NCBI GenBank assembly: GCA_048266425.1
Contig: JBLWZN010000024.1
Location: 1-64,000 of the forward strand
Reading direction: 5' to 3'
DNA: 64,000 nt
DNA from: Cerina sp048266425
GTDB lineage: Bacteria > Bacteroidota > Bacteroidia > Flavobacteriales > Flavobacteriaceae
The first letter of the stretch is position 1. Every line of letters begins with the position of its first letter. Shown here in pieces: positions 53,959-62,060 of the stretch. The notes under the pieces are model-generated. The model saw only the letters and a list, made by a program, of their open reading frames with translations. It did not search any database and had not been told where the DNA came from. Position numbers and translations under genes: made by a program.

Positions 53959-54303
53959 ATGAAACGATTGCTTGTAGATTACAAAAAACTGACCCACGAA
54001 ATCGCTTCCTTACTAATCGAAACCTACCCCCATGGCTATGGGGATTCGGATATCATATCCTTTAAGAACAGTAGGGATGAGATTATAGAGGCCGTAGAGG
54101 TTAGAACTGAAGATACCATCTATCTGGTCAAAATAAGCAAATGTCTGGCCAAATTTATTGCGGAGTTCGACGATACCATCGAAAAAGAATTGGAGGTCAA
54201 GGCCGAAAAACCCACCTCGGGGTTCTTGGATGAGGATAGCGAAGAAATGGAGTTTGAGCTTGACAACGATCTTGGTCTGGAACTGGAAAGCGAATTTGAC
54301 TAG
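53959..54303 (+). CDS. Small acidic conserved protein, function unknown
   Basis: A 114-aa cytoplasmic protein. The first 75 residues look folded (MKRLLVDYKKLTHEIASLLIETYPHGYGDSDIISFKNSR...YLVKISKCLAKFIAEFDDTIEKE); the tail is very acidic (DEDSEEMEFELDNDLGLELESEFD). I have the impression of a conserved flavobacterial protein, but no function. It follows aroB by 99 bases on the same strand. Confidence 0.68.
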   Translation: MKRLLVDYKKLTHEIASLLIETYPHGYGDSDIISFKNSRDEIIEAVEVRTEDTIYLVKISKCLAKFIAEFDDTIEKELEVKAEKPTSGFLDEDSEEMEFELDNDLGLELESEFD

Positions 54304-54451
54304 GAACGACCCCTCGAATAGTTGTTAAATCATCATCGCTTGGCTCAATGTTATACAAAGATTGCTTTCTGCGCAAAGCGTAAGGTAAATCGGTCTAAAA
54401 ACTCGACTCAAAGGAATACATTTCCCTTAATCGAAAATATTTAAATAAGTT

Positions 54452-54967
54452 CTATAAATATCGTTGTTCCAAAATATTTTGATGGTGCTGTTGGTGTCCA
54501 CATATCACAAATCCGATCGTTCCCACGGTCCAAGGTACACCACTTGCCACCCCAGAATTTTCCAAATTAGCTTTCTCCATATTTTCAAAAAGTAAAATGG
54601 TGGATAACCTTACCGCTGTGTATTCCTTCACGATAGATTCCATAGTCCTTTTCCCCGCTAGCGATTCGGGAACGTAAATATCCTGGTCAAAACCGGGAAG
54701 CTCCGTAGTATCGCCCCTTGAAAATCGCAGTGCACGATATTGGAATATACGCTCCGTATCGATTATATGAATCAAGACTTCCTTTATGGTCCATTTATCC
54801 TTAGCGTATGCAAAATCGTGTTTTTCTTTTGGAATAGAGCTGAGGAATTCGACAAAACCAGCCATTTGTTGATTTAGAAGAGGCAAAAGAAAAGCATCTT
54901 CCAAGGTAGAAAGGTAGTTATTGTAAAATTGGGTCAACGTATAGGAGGGCAGATCAGATTTTTTCAT
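54452..54967 (-). CDS. DinB-family putative metal-dependent protein
   Basis: A 171-aa four-helix protein of the DinB/YfiT type. Three metal-binding His are visible in KWTIKEVLIHIIDTERIFQYRAL (first) and ICGHQQHHQNILEQ (last two). Such proteins bind Ni or Zn and some act as thiol-S-transferases; the substrate here is unknown. I start at the ATG of MKKSDLP (54967). The terminator of the Lrp gene lies just upstream. Confidence 0.86.
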   Translation of the reverse strand: MKKSDLPSYTLTQFYNNYLSTLEDAFLLPLLNQQMAGFVEFLSSIPKEKHDFAYAKDKWTIKEVLIHIIDTERIFQYRALRFSRGDTTELPGFDQDIYVPESLAGKRTMESIVKEYTAVRLSTILLFENMEKANLENSGVASGVPWTVGTIGFVICGHQQHHQNILEQRYL

Positions 54968-54974
54968 GATCAAA

Positions 54975-55012
54975 AATAAAAAATCCCAAACAAAAGATTC
55001 GTTTGGGATCGG
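54975..55012 (-). terminator. Intrinsic terminator of Lrp gene
   Basis: ATCCCAAAC (54983-54991) pairs with GTTTGGGAT (55001-55009); on the minus strand a T-run follows the stem. It lies between the Lrp gene and the DinB gene. Confidence 0.85.
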
Positions 55013-55032
55013 TTAAATTTAATTCTTGGAAA

Positions 55033-55512
55033 TTACAGTTCGTTGAAAATGGTGTGCATCAAACGCTTTTTGTCATTGATGCTCTCTTCAAGCGATATCA
55101 TGGTTTCCGTTCTGCTGATTCCGTCGATGTCATCTATTTTAAAAATAATATTCTTGGCATGATTGGTATCCTTCGCCCTAATCTTGCAGAAAATATTGAA
55201 TTTACCCGTGGTTATATGTGCCACGGTTACGTTGGGAATCTGGTTTAGTCGTTCCAGAACAAATTTGGTCTGGTGCGTTTTTTCCAAAAAGATACCCACA
55301 TATGCAATAAAGGAATAGCCCAACTGCACATAATCCAACGTTAGGGAAGATCCCCTAATTATACCGGCCTCTTCCATTTTCTTTACCCTCACGTGTACCG
55401 TTCCCGCAGAAATCAGTAACTTTTTTGCAATATCAGTAAAGGGAGTCCTGGTATTGTCAATCAACATATCCAAAATCTGGTGATCGATCTCGTCAAGTTT
55501 TACTTTGCTCAT
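55033..55512 (-). CDS. Lrp/AsnC-family transcriptional regulator
   Basis: A 159-aa regulator. The N-terminal winged helix (residues about 5-60, IDHQILDMLIDNTRTPFTDIAKKLLISAGTVHVRVKKMEEAGII) is followed by the RAM effector domain (about 70-150). The family senses amino acids and controls their metabolism. It stands alone; ald and proline dehydrogenase 3-5 kb away are possible but unproven targets. Confidence 0.92.
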   Translation of the reverse strand: MSKVKLDEIDHQILDMLIDNTRTPFTDIAKKLLISAGTVHVRVKKMEEAGIIRGSSLTLDYVQLGYSFIAYVGIFLEKTHQTKFVLERLNQIPNVTVAHITTGKFNIFCKIRAKDTNHAKNIIFKIDDIDGISRTETMISLEESINDKKRLMHTIFNEL

Positions 55513-55619
55513 CTTTGATTAAAATTTTAGCAAAAATAAAAAATTATGACATTTAAAATAGAAAATACTGTGTTATTTTATTAAATACTCGATGATTTAA
55601 TAATCAAACAAAAAAATAT

Positions 55620-56732
55620 TTAGACTTTAACAAGTAAATTGAATAGCGATTTTTCTTTTTTTAATCGTTCCAAGTCACTTTTATCAAGGCAATTATAAAT
55701 CCGGTGGCCGAAATAAGCGTTCAAATCCCCGGATTTTTCAATATAAGGTTCAAATTTGATTTTAGCATTTTCCAATACCTCGCGATACAAGATGCCGACC
55801 GAATCTTGATTTCCATATTTCTTGTTCAACCTATCTACATGGTTGATGATAATATCAAAAAATAATTTGTTGTTTTCAGGAATTGAAAAATAGCTATCAC
55901 GATCATATCCTTCCACTTGTCCATTGGCAATTACCCGCAACGCCACTAGAAGGGAACAATAAATATACTCCCTTGTTTTTTCTCTTTGGTAATCCCCATG
56001 GACATGTCCCGCTTCAAAAAGTATGGTGGGCGTACCCTTCATTTGGAACGCATCGCCAACGCAGTTTGCATTAAATGCGTCGTCAAACCGGCCTACCTGT
56101 CCAGGAATCATTTTTTGGAGTTCTTGATCCATGGCAACGATAAGCTTCATGCTTTTGCCCCTGCCAACAGAAATACTGCGCTCCTCATCATGGGTAGGAG
56201 CCAAAAATGAGACCGTGGCCGGACTAGGATTGTTTCCAATATTGAAAATGGTGCGCTGGTCGTGAAGATTAAAACAATAATCGGGAACAAAGCCCTTATA
56301 AACCGTACTTAGCACCACACTTTCGGGCTGACTCAAGTTTTGGGCATCCCTGTTCAGGTCCACGCCATTTGCATTCACCCTGGTATAGGCAAGTGCACCA
56401 TCTGGATTTAGGATAGGAATTATCTTTATGGTACATGCCTCCATAATAGATTTTGCCTCATCCGTCTTTTCCAGTAAATAGTTGATAAGATCTAATACGG
56501 CCTTGGTGGTGGTGGACTCATTCCCGTGCATCTGGGACCACATCAATATTTTTGTTGGCCCGTGCCCTAGGGTAATCAACTTTATCTCCCTTTTTAAAAC
56601 CGAGGTCCCGACCGTCTCCACAGAAAAATTGGCCGATACTTTATCCAGAAATGTCCTTAACATTTCCATGGTTACATATCTTCCGGTAACCGTGTTTTCC
56701 TTTACCTCTTTTTGGTGTAATGGCCTGTGCAT
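55620..56732 (-). CDS. M14-family zinc carboxypeptidase-like protein
   Basis: A 370-aa protein. The zinc motif H-x-x-E is His69-Gly-Asn-Glu72 (MHGNESTTTKA), with IPILNPDGALAYTRVNANGVDLNRDAQN typical of M14 and the third ligand in FNLHDQRT. No signal peptide is present, so it acts in the cytoplasm, unlike secreted carboxypeptidases. An upstream TACTTTTG (minus strand, 56763-56756) is a possible -7 box 24 bases before the start. Confidence 0.9.
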   Translation of the reverse strand: MHRPLHQKEVKENTVTGRYVTMEMLRTFLDKVSANFSVETVGTSVLKREIKLITLGHGPTKILMWSQMHGNESTTTKAVLDLINYLLEKTDEAKSIMEACTIKIIPILNPDGALAYTRVNANGVDLNRDAQNLSQPESVVLSTVYKGFVPDYCFNLHDQRTIFNIGNNPSPATVSFLAPTHDEERSISVGRGKSMKLIVAMDQELQKMIPGQVGRFDDAFNANCVGDAFQMKGTPTILFEAGHVHGDYQREKTREYIYCSLLVALRVIANGQVEGYDRDSYFSIPENNKLFFDIIINHVDRLNKKYGNQDSVGILYREVLENAKIKFEPYIEKSGDLNAYFGHRIYNCLDKSDLERLKKEKSLFNLLVKV

Positions 56733-57014
56733 AGTGAAAAATTAATTTGAAGCTACAAAAGTAAGCCCAATATAAATTACATTTGTAACATCTATATTTT
56801 ACTTATGTAACCATTTGCAGTTGGTTTGCCCGTGTTGTAGTTATAATTGTAAACGTTTTGCCTTTTGGTCATAGGAATAAATTATGAATTTACATTAAAC
56901 ACTTTGTTATCAATATTATAACTTATACTGAGTATACTTATAGTTTAAATATATTTAAATACTAGAAATGATTTTTAACGGTGGTTTCAATTTGAATTGC
57001 TTAAATTTGTTACA

Positions 57015-57404
57015 ATGATAAACTCGGAACACTTTATAAACAGATTGGAAAAAGTCATGCAGTTTTATGGCTTGTCGGCATCCCAATTTGCGGATAGGAT
57101 CGGAGTACAACGTTCCAGTATTTCCCATCTATTGACCGGCAGAAATAAACCGAGTTTGGAATTTGTGATGAAACTGGTAACCGAATTTTCAGATGTAAAT
57201 TTATATTGGCTGCTCTATGGCCAGGGGAGCTTTCCGGATTTAATAGCTGAAAATGATCAAACTTCTTCCGAGGACAAGGTCGCAAAGAGCAAGGGCATAA
57301 AAAAGGTTGATGATTTCCCTTCCGGATACGGGGACAAATTGATAAAAAGGGTGATTATTTTCTACGAAGACGGAAGTTTTGAGGTATACCAAAACGATAA
57401 TTAG
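57015..57404 (+). CDS. Xre-type helix-turn-helix regulator
   Basis: A 129-aa DNA-binding protein. The HTH covers about residues 6-60 (FINRLEKVMQFYGLSASQFADRIGVQRSSISHLLTGRNKPSLEFVMKLV). The C-terminal part is short and charged, with no recognised effector domain. I start at MINSEHF; a box TAAATTTG sits only six bases upstream (57002-57009), so either the transcript is nearly leaderless or the box is chance. The preceding 280-bp gap holds a few TTAC/GTAA words but no gene. Confidence 0.83.
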   Translation: MINSEHFINRLEKVMQFYGLSASQFADRIGVQRSSISHLLTGRNKPSLEFVMKLVTEFSDVNLYWLLYGQGSFPDLIAENDQTSSEDKVAKSKGIKKVDDFPSGYGDKLIKRVIIFYEDGSFEVYQNDN

Positions 57405-57479
57405 GGTCGCACTAGAATATTAGGTGAAGATTGCCTTCTTGCTGTCGGAAAATAATAACATTTTACGTTACTTTGCAAA

Positions 57480-57857
57480 ATGAATATCAAGACTTGTTGC
57501 TATTTGGGATTACTGCTGATATCGGCCTCCTGTTATCAGCCTGAAAGGAATTGTAAAGAGTTTCAGAAGGGTACCTTTAAATTTACCTCCATTGTTGACG
57601 GAAAGGAATCGACCACCATATTTGAACGTCAGGGGGGTATTGAAATTGATCATTATCAAGGCAAATCCGATACTTCCTCCGTTCGTTGGGTCAACGATTG
57701 CGAATACATTGTACGGAAACTTCACCCAAAGGACCTGTCGGAAGACAAATCCATAGAAATGAAGATATTAAAGACGACCGACAGCTCCTATACATTTGAA
57801 TATGGGATTATTGGCAAGAACAAAAAACTTCAGGGAACCGCTATCAGGATCAAATAA
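57480..57857 (+). CDS. Small lipoprotein, function unknown
   Basis: A 125-aa lipoprotein, lipobox Cys18 in LISASC. The mature part is beta-rich (GTFKFTSIVDGKESTTIFERQGGIEIDHYQGKSDTSSVRWVNDCEYIV). Homologues in this group are sometimes labelled topoisomerase IV, which the sequence does not support. The next gene starts 3 bases after its stop codon. Confidence 0.78.
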   Translation: MNIKTCCYLGLLLISASCYQPERNCKEFQKGTFKFTSIVDGKESTTIFERQGGIEIDHYQGKSDTSSVRWVNDCEYIVRKLHPKDLSEDKSIEMKILKTTDSSYTFEYGIIGKNKKLQGTAIRIK

Positions 57858-57859
57858 CT

Positions 57860-58264
57860 TTGGAGACCCACAAGATCATTCTTTTTGATGGCATCTGCAA
57901 TCTGTGCAACGGTGCGGTACAATTTGTCATAAAACACGACCGCAGGGATGTCTTTCGATTTGCCCCGCTTCAAAGTGAGATCGGAAGACGATTGATGATC
58001 GAGAGAAATATAGATCCTGACCAAACGACCACCTTTCTTTTAATCGACCCGGGGACCGCCTACTTTAATAAATCTACCGCCGTCCTGAAAATGGGCAGGG
58101 AATTTGGTGGCTTTTGGAAGGCTTTATGGCTTCTGGAAGGGCTGCCCTTAAGCTTTAGGGACTGGATTTATGATTTTGTTTCCAGGAACAGATATAGATG
58201 GTTTGGGAAAAAAGAAAAATGCATGGTACCTACCCCCGAATTGAAAGACAAGTTTTTGGCATAG
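57860..58264 (+). CDS. DCC-family thiol-disulfide oxidoreductase-like protein
   Basis: A 134-aa protein of the DUF393/DCC family, named for the DxxCxxC motif: LFDGICNLCNGAVQFVIKHD, with Cys residues likely redox-active. FRFAPLQSEIGR and the closing WFGKKEKCMVPTPE fit. It starts with TTG, 2 bases after the stop codon of the lipoprotein gene, so it depends on coupling. Confidence 0.86.
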   Translation: METHKIILFDGICNLCNGAVQFVIKHDRRDVFRFAPLQSEIGRRLMIERNIDPDQTTTFLLIDPGTAYFNKSTAVLKMGREFGGFWKALWLLEGLPLSFRDWIYDFVSRNRYRWFGKKEKCMVPTPELKDKFLA

Positions 58265-58335
58265 CAGAAATAAGAATACCAGCGCCATATTACCTCGCGT
58301 TCTAGTTTTCGTTGCCTAGAAAACCATCCTTATAC

Positions 58336-59514
58336 TTACTTCAATTGATTTAAAATAGTATCTAAAATCGGATTGGTATTTAAATTCCGATGAAAGACCA
58401 AATTATTGTATGCATTGCCACGGGCAAGATTTATGTCAAGCAAGTGGCTTATGGATGCTTCATATTCCAAGGTGACCTTTCCCATCAACAAATTGTCCAT
58501 GGATTCTCCTCTTTGGTGCCTTTTAAATATTTTGCTTAACCCGCTAAGGTACAATCTATCCTTGGTGAAACCGCCTCCCCTATGGGCCCGCATCGTTATT
58601 GTAAACGCATCCATTCGGTTTAGCTTATACTGCCCATGGATTAAATCGAAGGTGTCGGAAAAATTTGAACCTTTAATTAAACTATCTGATGCCAACACTC
58701 TGTATGCCATAGTTTTTAATCTATCCAAAGTTAACGAACCGGACATGTATTCGCTATAAACTGCCAAGCCTTCCTGTGTTTCTACATTCCTTGGGAAACC
58801 GTTGGAGAAGATTTTCAATGGCTGTGATTTTCCGTTAAAAGTTGTCACCAAATGCACTCCGATCTCGTGGTTGGCCAGCGTTAACAATTGATTTTTACTG
58901 AATCTTGTATTGCGCTTAATGAACAGTGCCTGTTGGCTGTTGCTTACCATGGCATCGGCCGCGATACTCGTGGAGAATTTTAAGTTCAGGGGAAAATCAT
59001 ATTGCTGCACAAAGTTTTCAAAATAACCCTTGGCTTCCTCCGGGGTAAAAACCTTTTCATTATCCGCCGAAGCTGGATCGTTGGCAAAATGTAGAATGAA
59101 TTTGGCGTTCTGGACATCCTTTTCGGTCGGGGCACCATAGACCCTAAGGGAATTATAAAGAAATCGTTTACGATCTCCAATAGTCTCAATACATTGGATC
59201 ATATTGGAATAATAGTATATGATGTCCTGATATAGTTTTCTTACCTGATCATCCTTTATCCGTTCCAATCTTTGGGAAAAAACCAATCGGTGTAATTTAT
59301 AAGGGTCAAATTTGATCCTTGGGTATTTGAATATAGGATTTTCGGTAAATTTTGATGAAAAAAATCGCTGCTTTTCCTTCTCAAGATTCAACGGATTCAA
59401 ATAGCTTAGCAATTCTATGTTCTTGACCAAACGATCTAGGTTGTTGTCTATATCGAACAAGTCCTGATTCTCGCGAATGTGTGCTGCAGGCCCAATCTTT
59501 TTTTCCTTGATCAT
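58336..59514 (-). CDS. DUF1704/QEGLA-motif zinc peptidase-like protein
   Basis: A 392-aa cytoplasmic protein of the family named for its QEGLA motif (residues 247-251). The zinc motif HEIGVH (His216, Glu217, His221) precedes it by about 26 residues. Eukaryotic relatives (MATCAP) remove C-terminal tyrosine from tubulin; bacterial members have no settled substrate. It directly follows the symporter gene by 8 bases on the same strand, hence co-transcribed. Confidence 0.87.
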   Translation of the reverse strand: MIKEKKIGPAAHIRENQDLFDIDNNLDRLVKNIELLSYLNPLNLEKEKQRFFSSKFTENPIFKYPRIKFDPYKLHRLVFSQRLERIKDDQVRKLYQDIIYYYSNMIQCIETIGDRKRFLYNSLRVYGAPTEKDVQNAKFILHFANDPASADNEKVFTPEEAKGYFENFVQQYDFPLNLKFSTSIAADAMVSNSQQALFIKRNTRFSKNQLLTLANHEIGVHLVTTFNGKSQPLKIFSNGFPRNVETQEGLAVYSEYMSGSLTLDRLKTMAYRVLASDSLIKGSNFSDTFDLIHGQYKLNRMDAFTITMRAHRGGGFTKDRLYLSGLSKIFKRHQRGESMDNLLMGKVTLEYEASISHLLDINLARGNAYNNLVFHRNLNTNPILDTILNQLK

Positions 59515-59522
59515 AGAAACAT

Positions 59523-60839
59523 TTAAAGAGTCTTATTTTTTTTGGGCAAATTGTCGTCCCAGTTCTTGATCTTGGGATCGCCTAATTTTCCTATGGATTT
59601 GGCCACTAGCATAGAAACTGCGGCATCCCCGGAAACATTTACTACCGTTCTGCACATATCCAACGGACGGTCTACCGCAAATATCAATGCCAGTCCTGCC
59701 TCTGGAATTCCTGCTTGGGACAATATTATTACGAGCATCACCATTCCCGCCCCTGGAACGGCTGCGGTGCCAATAGAGGCCAGGGTAGCCGTAACAATAA
59801 TTCCCAGTTGGGCCGTTAAGCTTAGGTCCATCCCGAAAGCCTGGGCAATGAACACTGCTGCTACTGCCTGATATAGACTGGTGCCGTCCATATTGATCGT
59901 TGCCCCAATAGGGAGCACAAAACTGGCCACCTCCTCATCGACTCCCAGGTGCTCCTCTACCCTTTCCATGGTAACTGGCAAGGTTGCGGCACTGGAACTT
60001 GTAGAGAATGCCAAAAGTTGGGCCGGCGACATTCCGTTCATAAAAAAAGCCGGGGTGCGTTTTGTAAAAATATAGACCAAGGTTACGTACACCCCGATCA
60101 TAAGGGAGAGACCGAGAAGAACGCATATGGCATACCATGCCAAGGCCTGGAACAGTTCCACACTCGGGGATTCGGCAACCAAGGCAGCCAAGAGGGCAAA
60201 GACCCCAAAAGGGGCTGCAAGCATGATCAGATCGATCAATTTTAGAATTACTTCGTTAAAACCGTCAAAGAATCCCTTTACCGGCGCGGCCCGTTCTTCT
60301 GGAATCAGGATTAAGCCTATACCAAAAAATATAGCGAAAAAAATAACTTGGAGCATATTGCCATTATCACCGGCGGCTTTAAAAATATTGCTGGGCACTA
60401 GGTCTTCCAAGGCTTGTAAAGGGCCTGATTCCCGCTGTTTTTCGGCCTCGGCGATCCTGGAATCGGTTTCACCCGTATAGTTGGCCACCATCTCGTTCCT
60501 GGTTTCTTCCGTAATGGATTTTCCAGGCTGAATTAAATTTACCATGGCCAATCCTAAAGAGACCGCAATTACAGTGGTAAAAATATAGATACCGATAGTG
60601 CGACCGCCCATTTTAGACAGCTTGGAAATATCCTTTAAATCGGAGACCCCCTTGATCAGGGATGCCAAAATTAAGGGCACGGCAATTAGTTTCAGGGAGT
60701 TAATGAATATATTCCCAAAAGGCTTTACCCAATCCGATACTATTTTTGGACCCCAATCAAATTGTACCATAATCACGGCGAACACAACCCCCAAGGCCAT
60801 TCCGATCAATATTCTCCAATGGAGTTCCAATTTTTTCAT
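59523..60839 (-). CDS. Dicarboxylate/amino acid:cation symporter
   Basis: A 438-aa DAACS transporter with about eight membrane segments and two hairpins. The hallmarks are FSTSSSAATLPVTMERVEEHLGV (serine-rich HP1), INMDGTSLYQAVAAVFIAQAFG and AVDRPLDMCRTVVNVSGDAAVSMLVA. It probably imports glutamate, aspartate or a C4-dicarboxylate with Na+ or H+. An insertion of about 45 residues after the fourth segment (residues about 105-150, EETRNEMVANYTGETDSRIAEAEKQ) is extra relative to GltP. Confidence 0.92.
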   Translation of the reverse strand: MKKLELHWRILIGMALGVVFAVIMVQFDWGPKIVSDWVKPFGNIFINSLKLIAVPLILASLIKGVSDLKDISKLSKMGGRTIGIYIFTTVIAVSLGLAMVNLIQPGKSITEETRNEMVANYTGETDSRIAEAEKQRESGPLQALEDLVPSNIFKAAGDNGNMLQVIFFAIFFGIGLILIPEERAAPVKGFFDGFNEVILKLIDLIMLAAPFGVFALLAALVAESPSVELFQALAWYAICVLLGLSLMIGVYVTLVYIFTKRTPAFFMNGMSPAQLLAFSTSSSAATLPVTMERVEEHLGVDEEVASFVLPIGATINMDGTSLYQAVAAVFIAQAFGMDLSLTAQLGIIVTATLASIGTAAVPGAGMVMLVIILSQAGIPEAGLALIFAVDRPLDMCRTVVNVSGDAAVSMLVAKSIGKLGDPKIKNWDDNLPKKNKTL

Positions 60840-60885
60840 AATTTTTGTTCTTCAGTTATTAGGTTATTTAGTTTTTGGGACCTTT

Positions 60886-61950
60886 TTAAATTTTAATGGT
60901 CCTATTTAGCAAGGTAAAATCTGCAAGGACCAGAGCTGTCATCGCCTCAACAATGGGTACGGCCCTTGGGACAACACACGGGTCGTGCCTGCCCTTTCCT
61001 TGGGTCATGACCGTATTGCCTTCCTTATCAATGGTCTCATAGGGCTGTATTACCGTCGCCACGGGTTTAAAGGCAACGTTGAAATAGATGTCCATTCCGT
61101 TACTGATGCCCCCTTGTATTCCACCGCTGTGGTTTGTTTTTGTGGTGCCGTCCCGATTAAACTGGTCATTGTGCAAGCTACCCTTCATTTTTACCCCTTC
61201 AAAACCGCTGCCGTACTCAAATCCCTTTACAGCATTGATAGACAGCATTGCCTTGCCCAATTCTGCGTGTAGTTTATCAAAAACGGGCTCCCCCAGTCCC
61301 ACGGGTACGTTTTGGGCAACACAGGTAACAACTCCACCAATGGTATCTCCTTCTTTCTTAATTTTTTTGATGTACTCCTCCATTTTGGCCGCGGTCCCTG
61401 GGTCTGGACAGCGCACCGGGTTGGATTCTATCAAGGAAAAATCCAAATCCTTGTAATCCTTATCCAATTTCATTTCGCCCACCTGCGATACATAGGCATT
61501 GATCTTTACATCCGCCAAAAATTGTTTGGCAATGGCACCGGCCACTACCCTACTGGCGGTCTCCCTGGCAGAGCTGCGCCCCCCGCCCCTGTAGTCCCTA
61601 AAGCCATATTTTTGGTCATATACAAAATCGGCATGGGATGGCCGATACGAATCCTTGATATGGGAATAATCGTGCGATTTTTGGTTGGTATTGTGAATTG
61701 CGAAACCAATCGGGGTCCCCGTGGTCCTTCCTTCAAAGAGACCGGAATAAAACTCCACCACATCAGGCTCTTTGCGTTGGGTGACAATGGCGGATTGCCC
61801 TGGTTTTCTGCGGTCTAGATCCTGTTGTATTGCCTCCAGATTTAAGGTTATCCCAGACGGACACCCGTCCAACACCCCGCCAATTGCCACCCCATGGGAT
61901 TCTCCAAAGGTGGTCAATTTAAATAGATTTCCAAACGTGTTTCCTGCCAT
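60886..61950 (-). CDS. aroC: Chorismate synthase
   Basis: A 354-aa FMN-dependent enzyme that forms chorismate. GNTFGNLFKLTTFGESHG, RDYRGGGRSSARETASRVVAGA and NHSGGIQGGISNG are the signature stretches. Length is normal. It stands alone on the minus strand with the symporter 46 bases downstream. Confidence 0.95.
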   Translation of the reverse strand: MAGNTFGNLFKLTTFGESHGVAIGGVLDGCPSGITLNLEAIQQDLDRRKPGQSAIVTQRKEPDVVEFYSGLFEGRTTGTPIGFAIHNTNQKSHDYSHIKDSYRPSHADFVYDQKYGFRDYRGGGRSSARETASRVVAGAIAKQFLADVKINAYVSQVGEMKLDKDYKDLDFSLIESNPVRCPDPGTAAKMEEYIKKIKKEGDTIGGVVTCVAQNVPVGLGEPVFDKLHAELGKAMLSINAVKGFEYGSGFEGVKMKGSLHNDQFNRDGTTKTNHSGGIQGGISNGMDIYFNVAFKPVATVIQPYETIDKEGNTVMTQGKGRHDPCVVPRAVPIVEAMTALVLADFTLLNRTIKI

Positions 61951-62060
61951 TACAATAGGTTAATAGTGAATACTTAAAAGTTAATAGTTGATCCTTGGCC
62001 ACTTTGACCGTTAACTTTATTGTGGTTCCAAAGGTAATTTATATACCAGAGACGGTAAAA

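Noticed and set aside
56733..57014. Operator for the HTH protein (TTACATTTGTAA and TTGTTACAA words)
   Set aside because: The words are short, AT-rich and irregularly spaced, so chance cannot be excluded.
57480..57857. Reading the small lipoprotein as topoisomerase IV
   Set aside because: Its length, lipobox and lack of ATPase or cleavage motifs exclude this.
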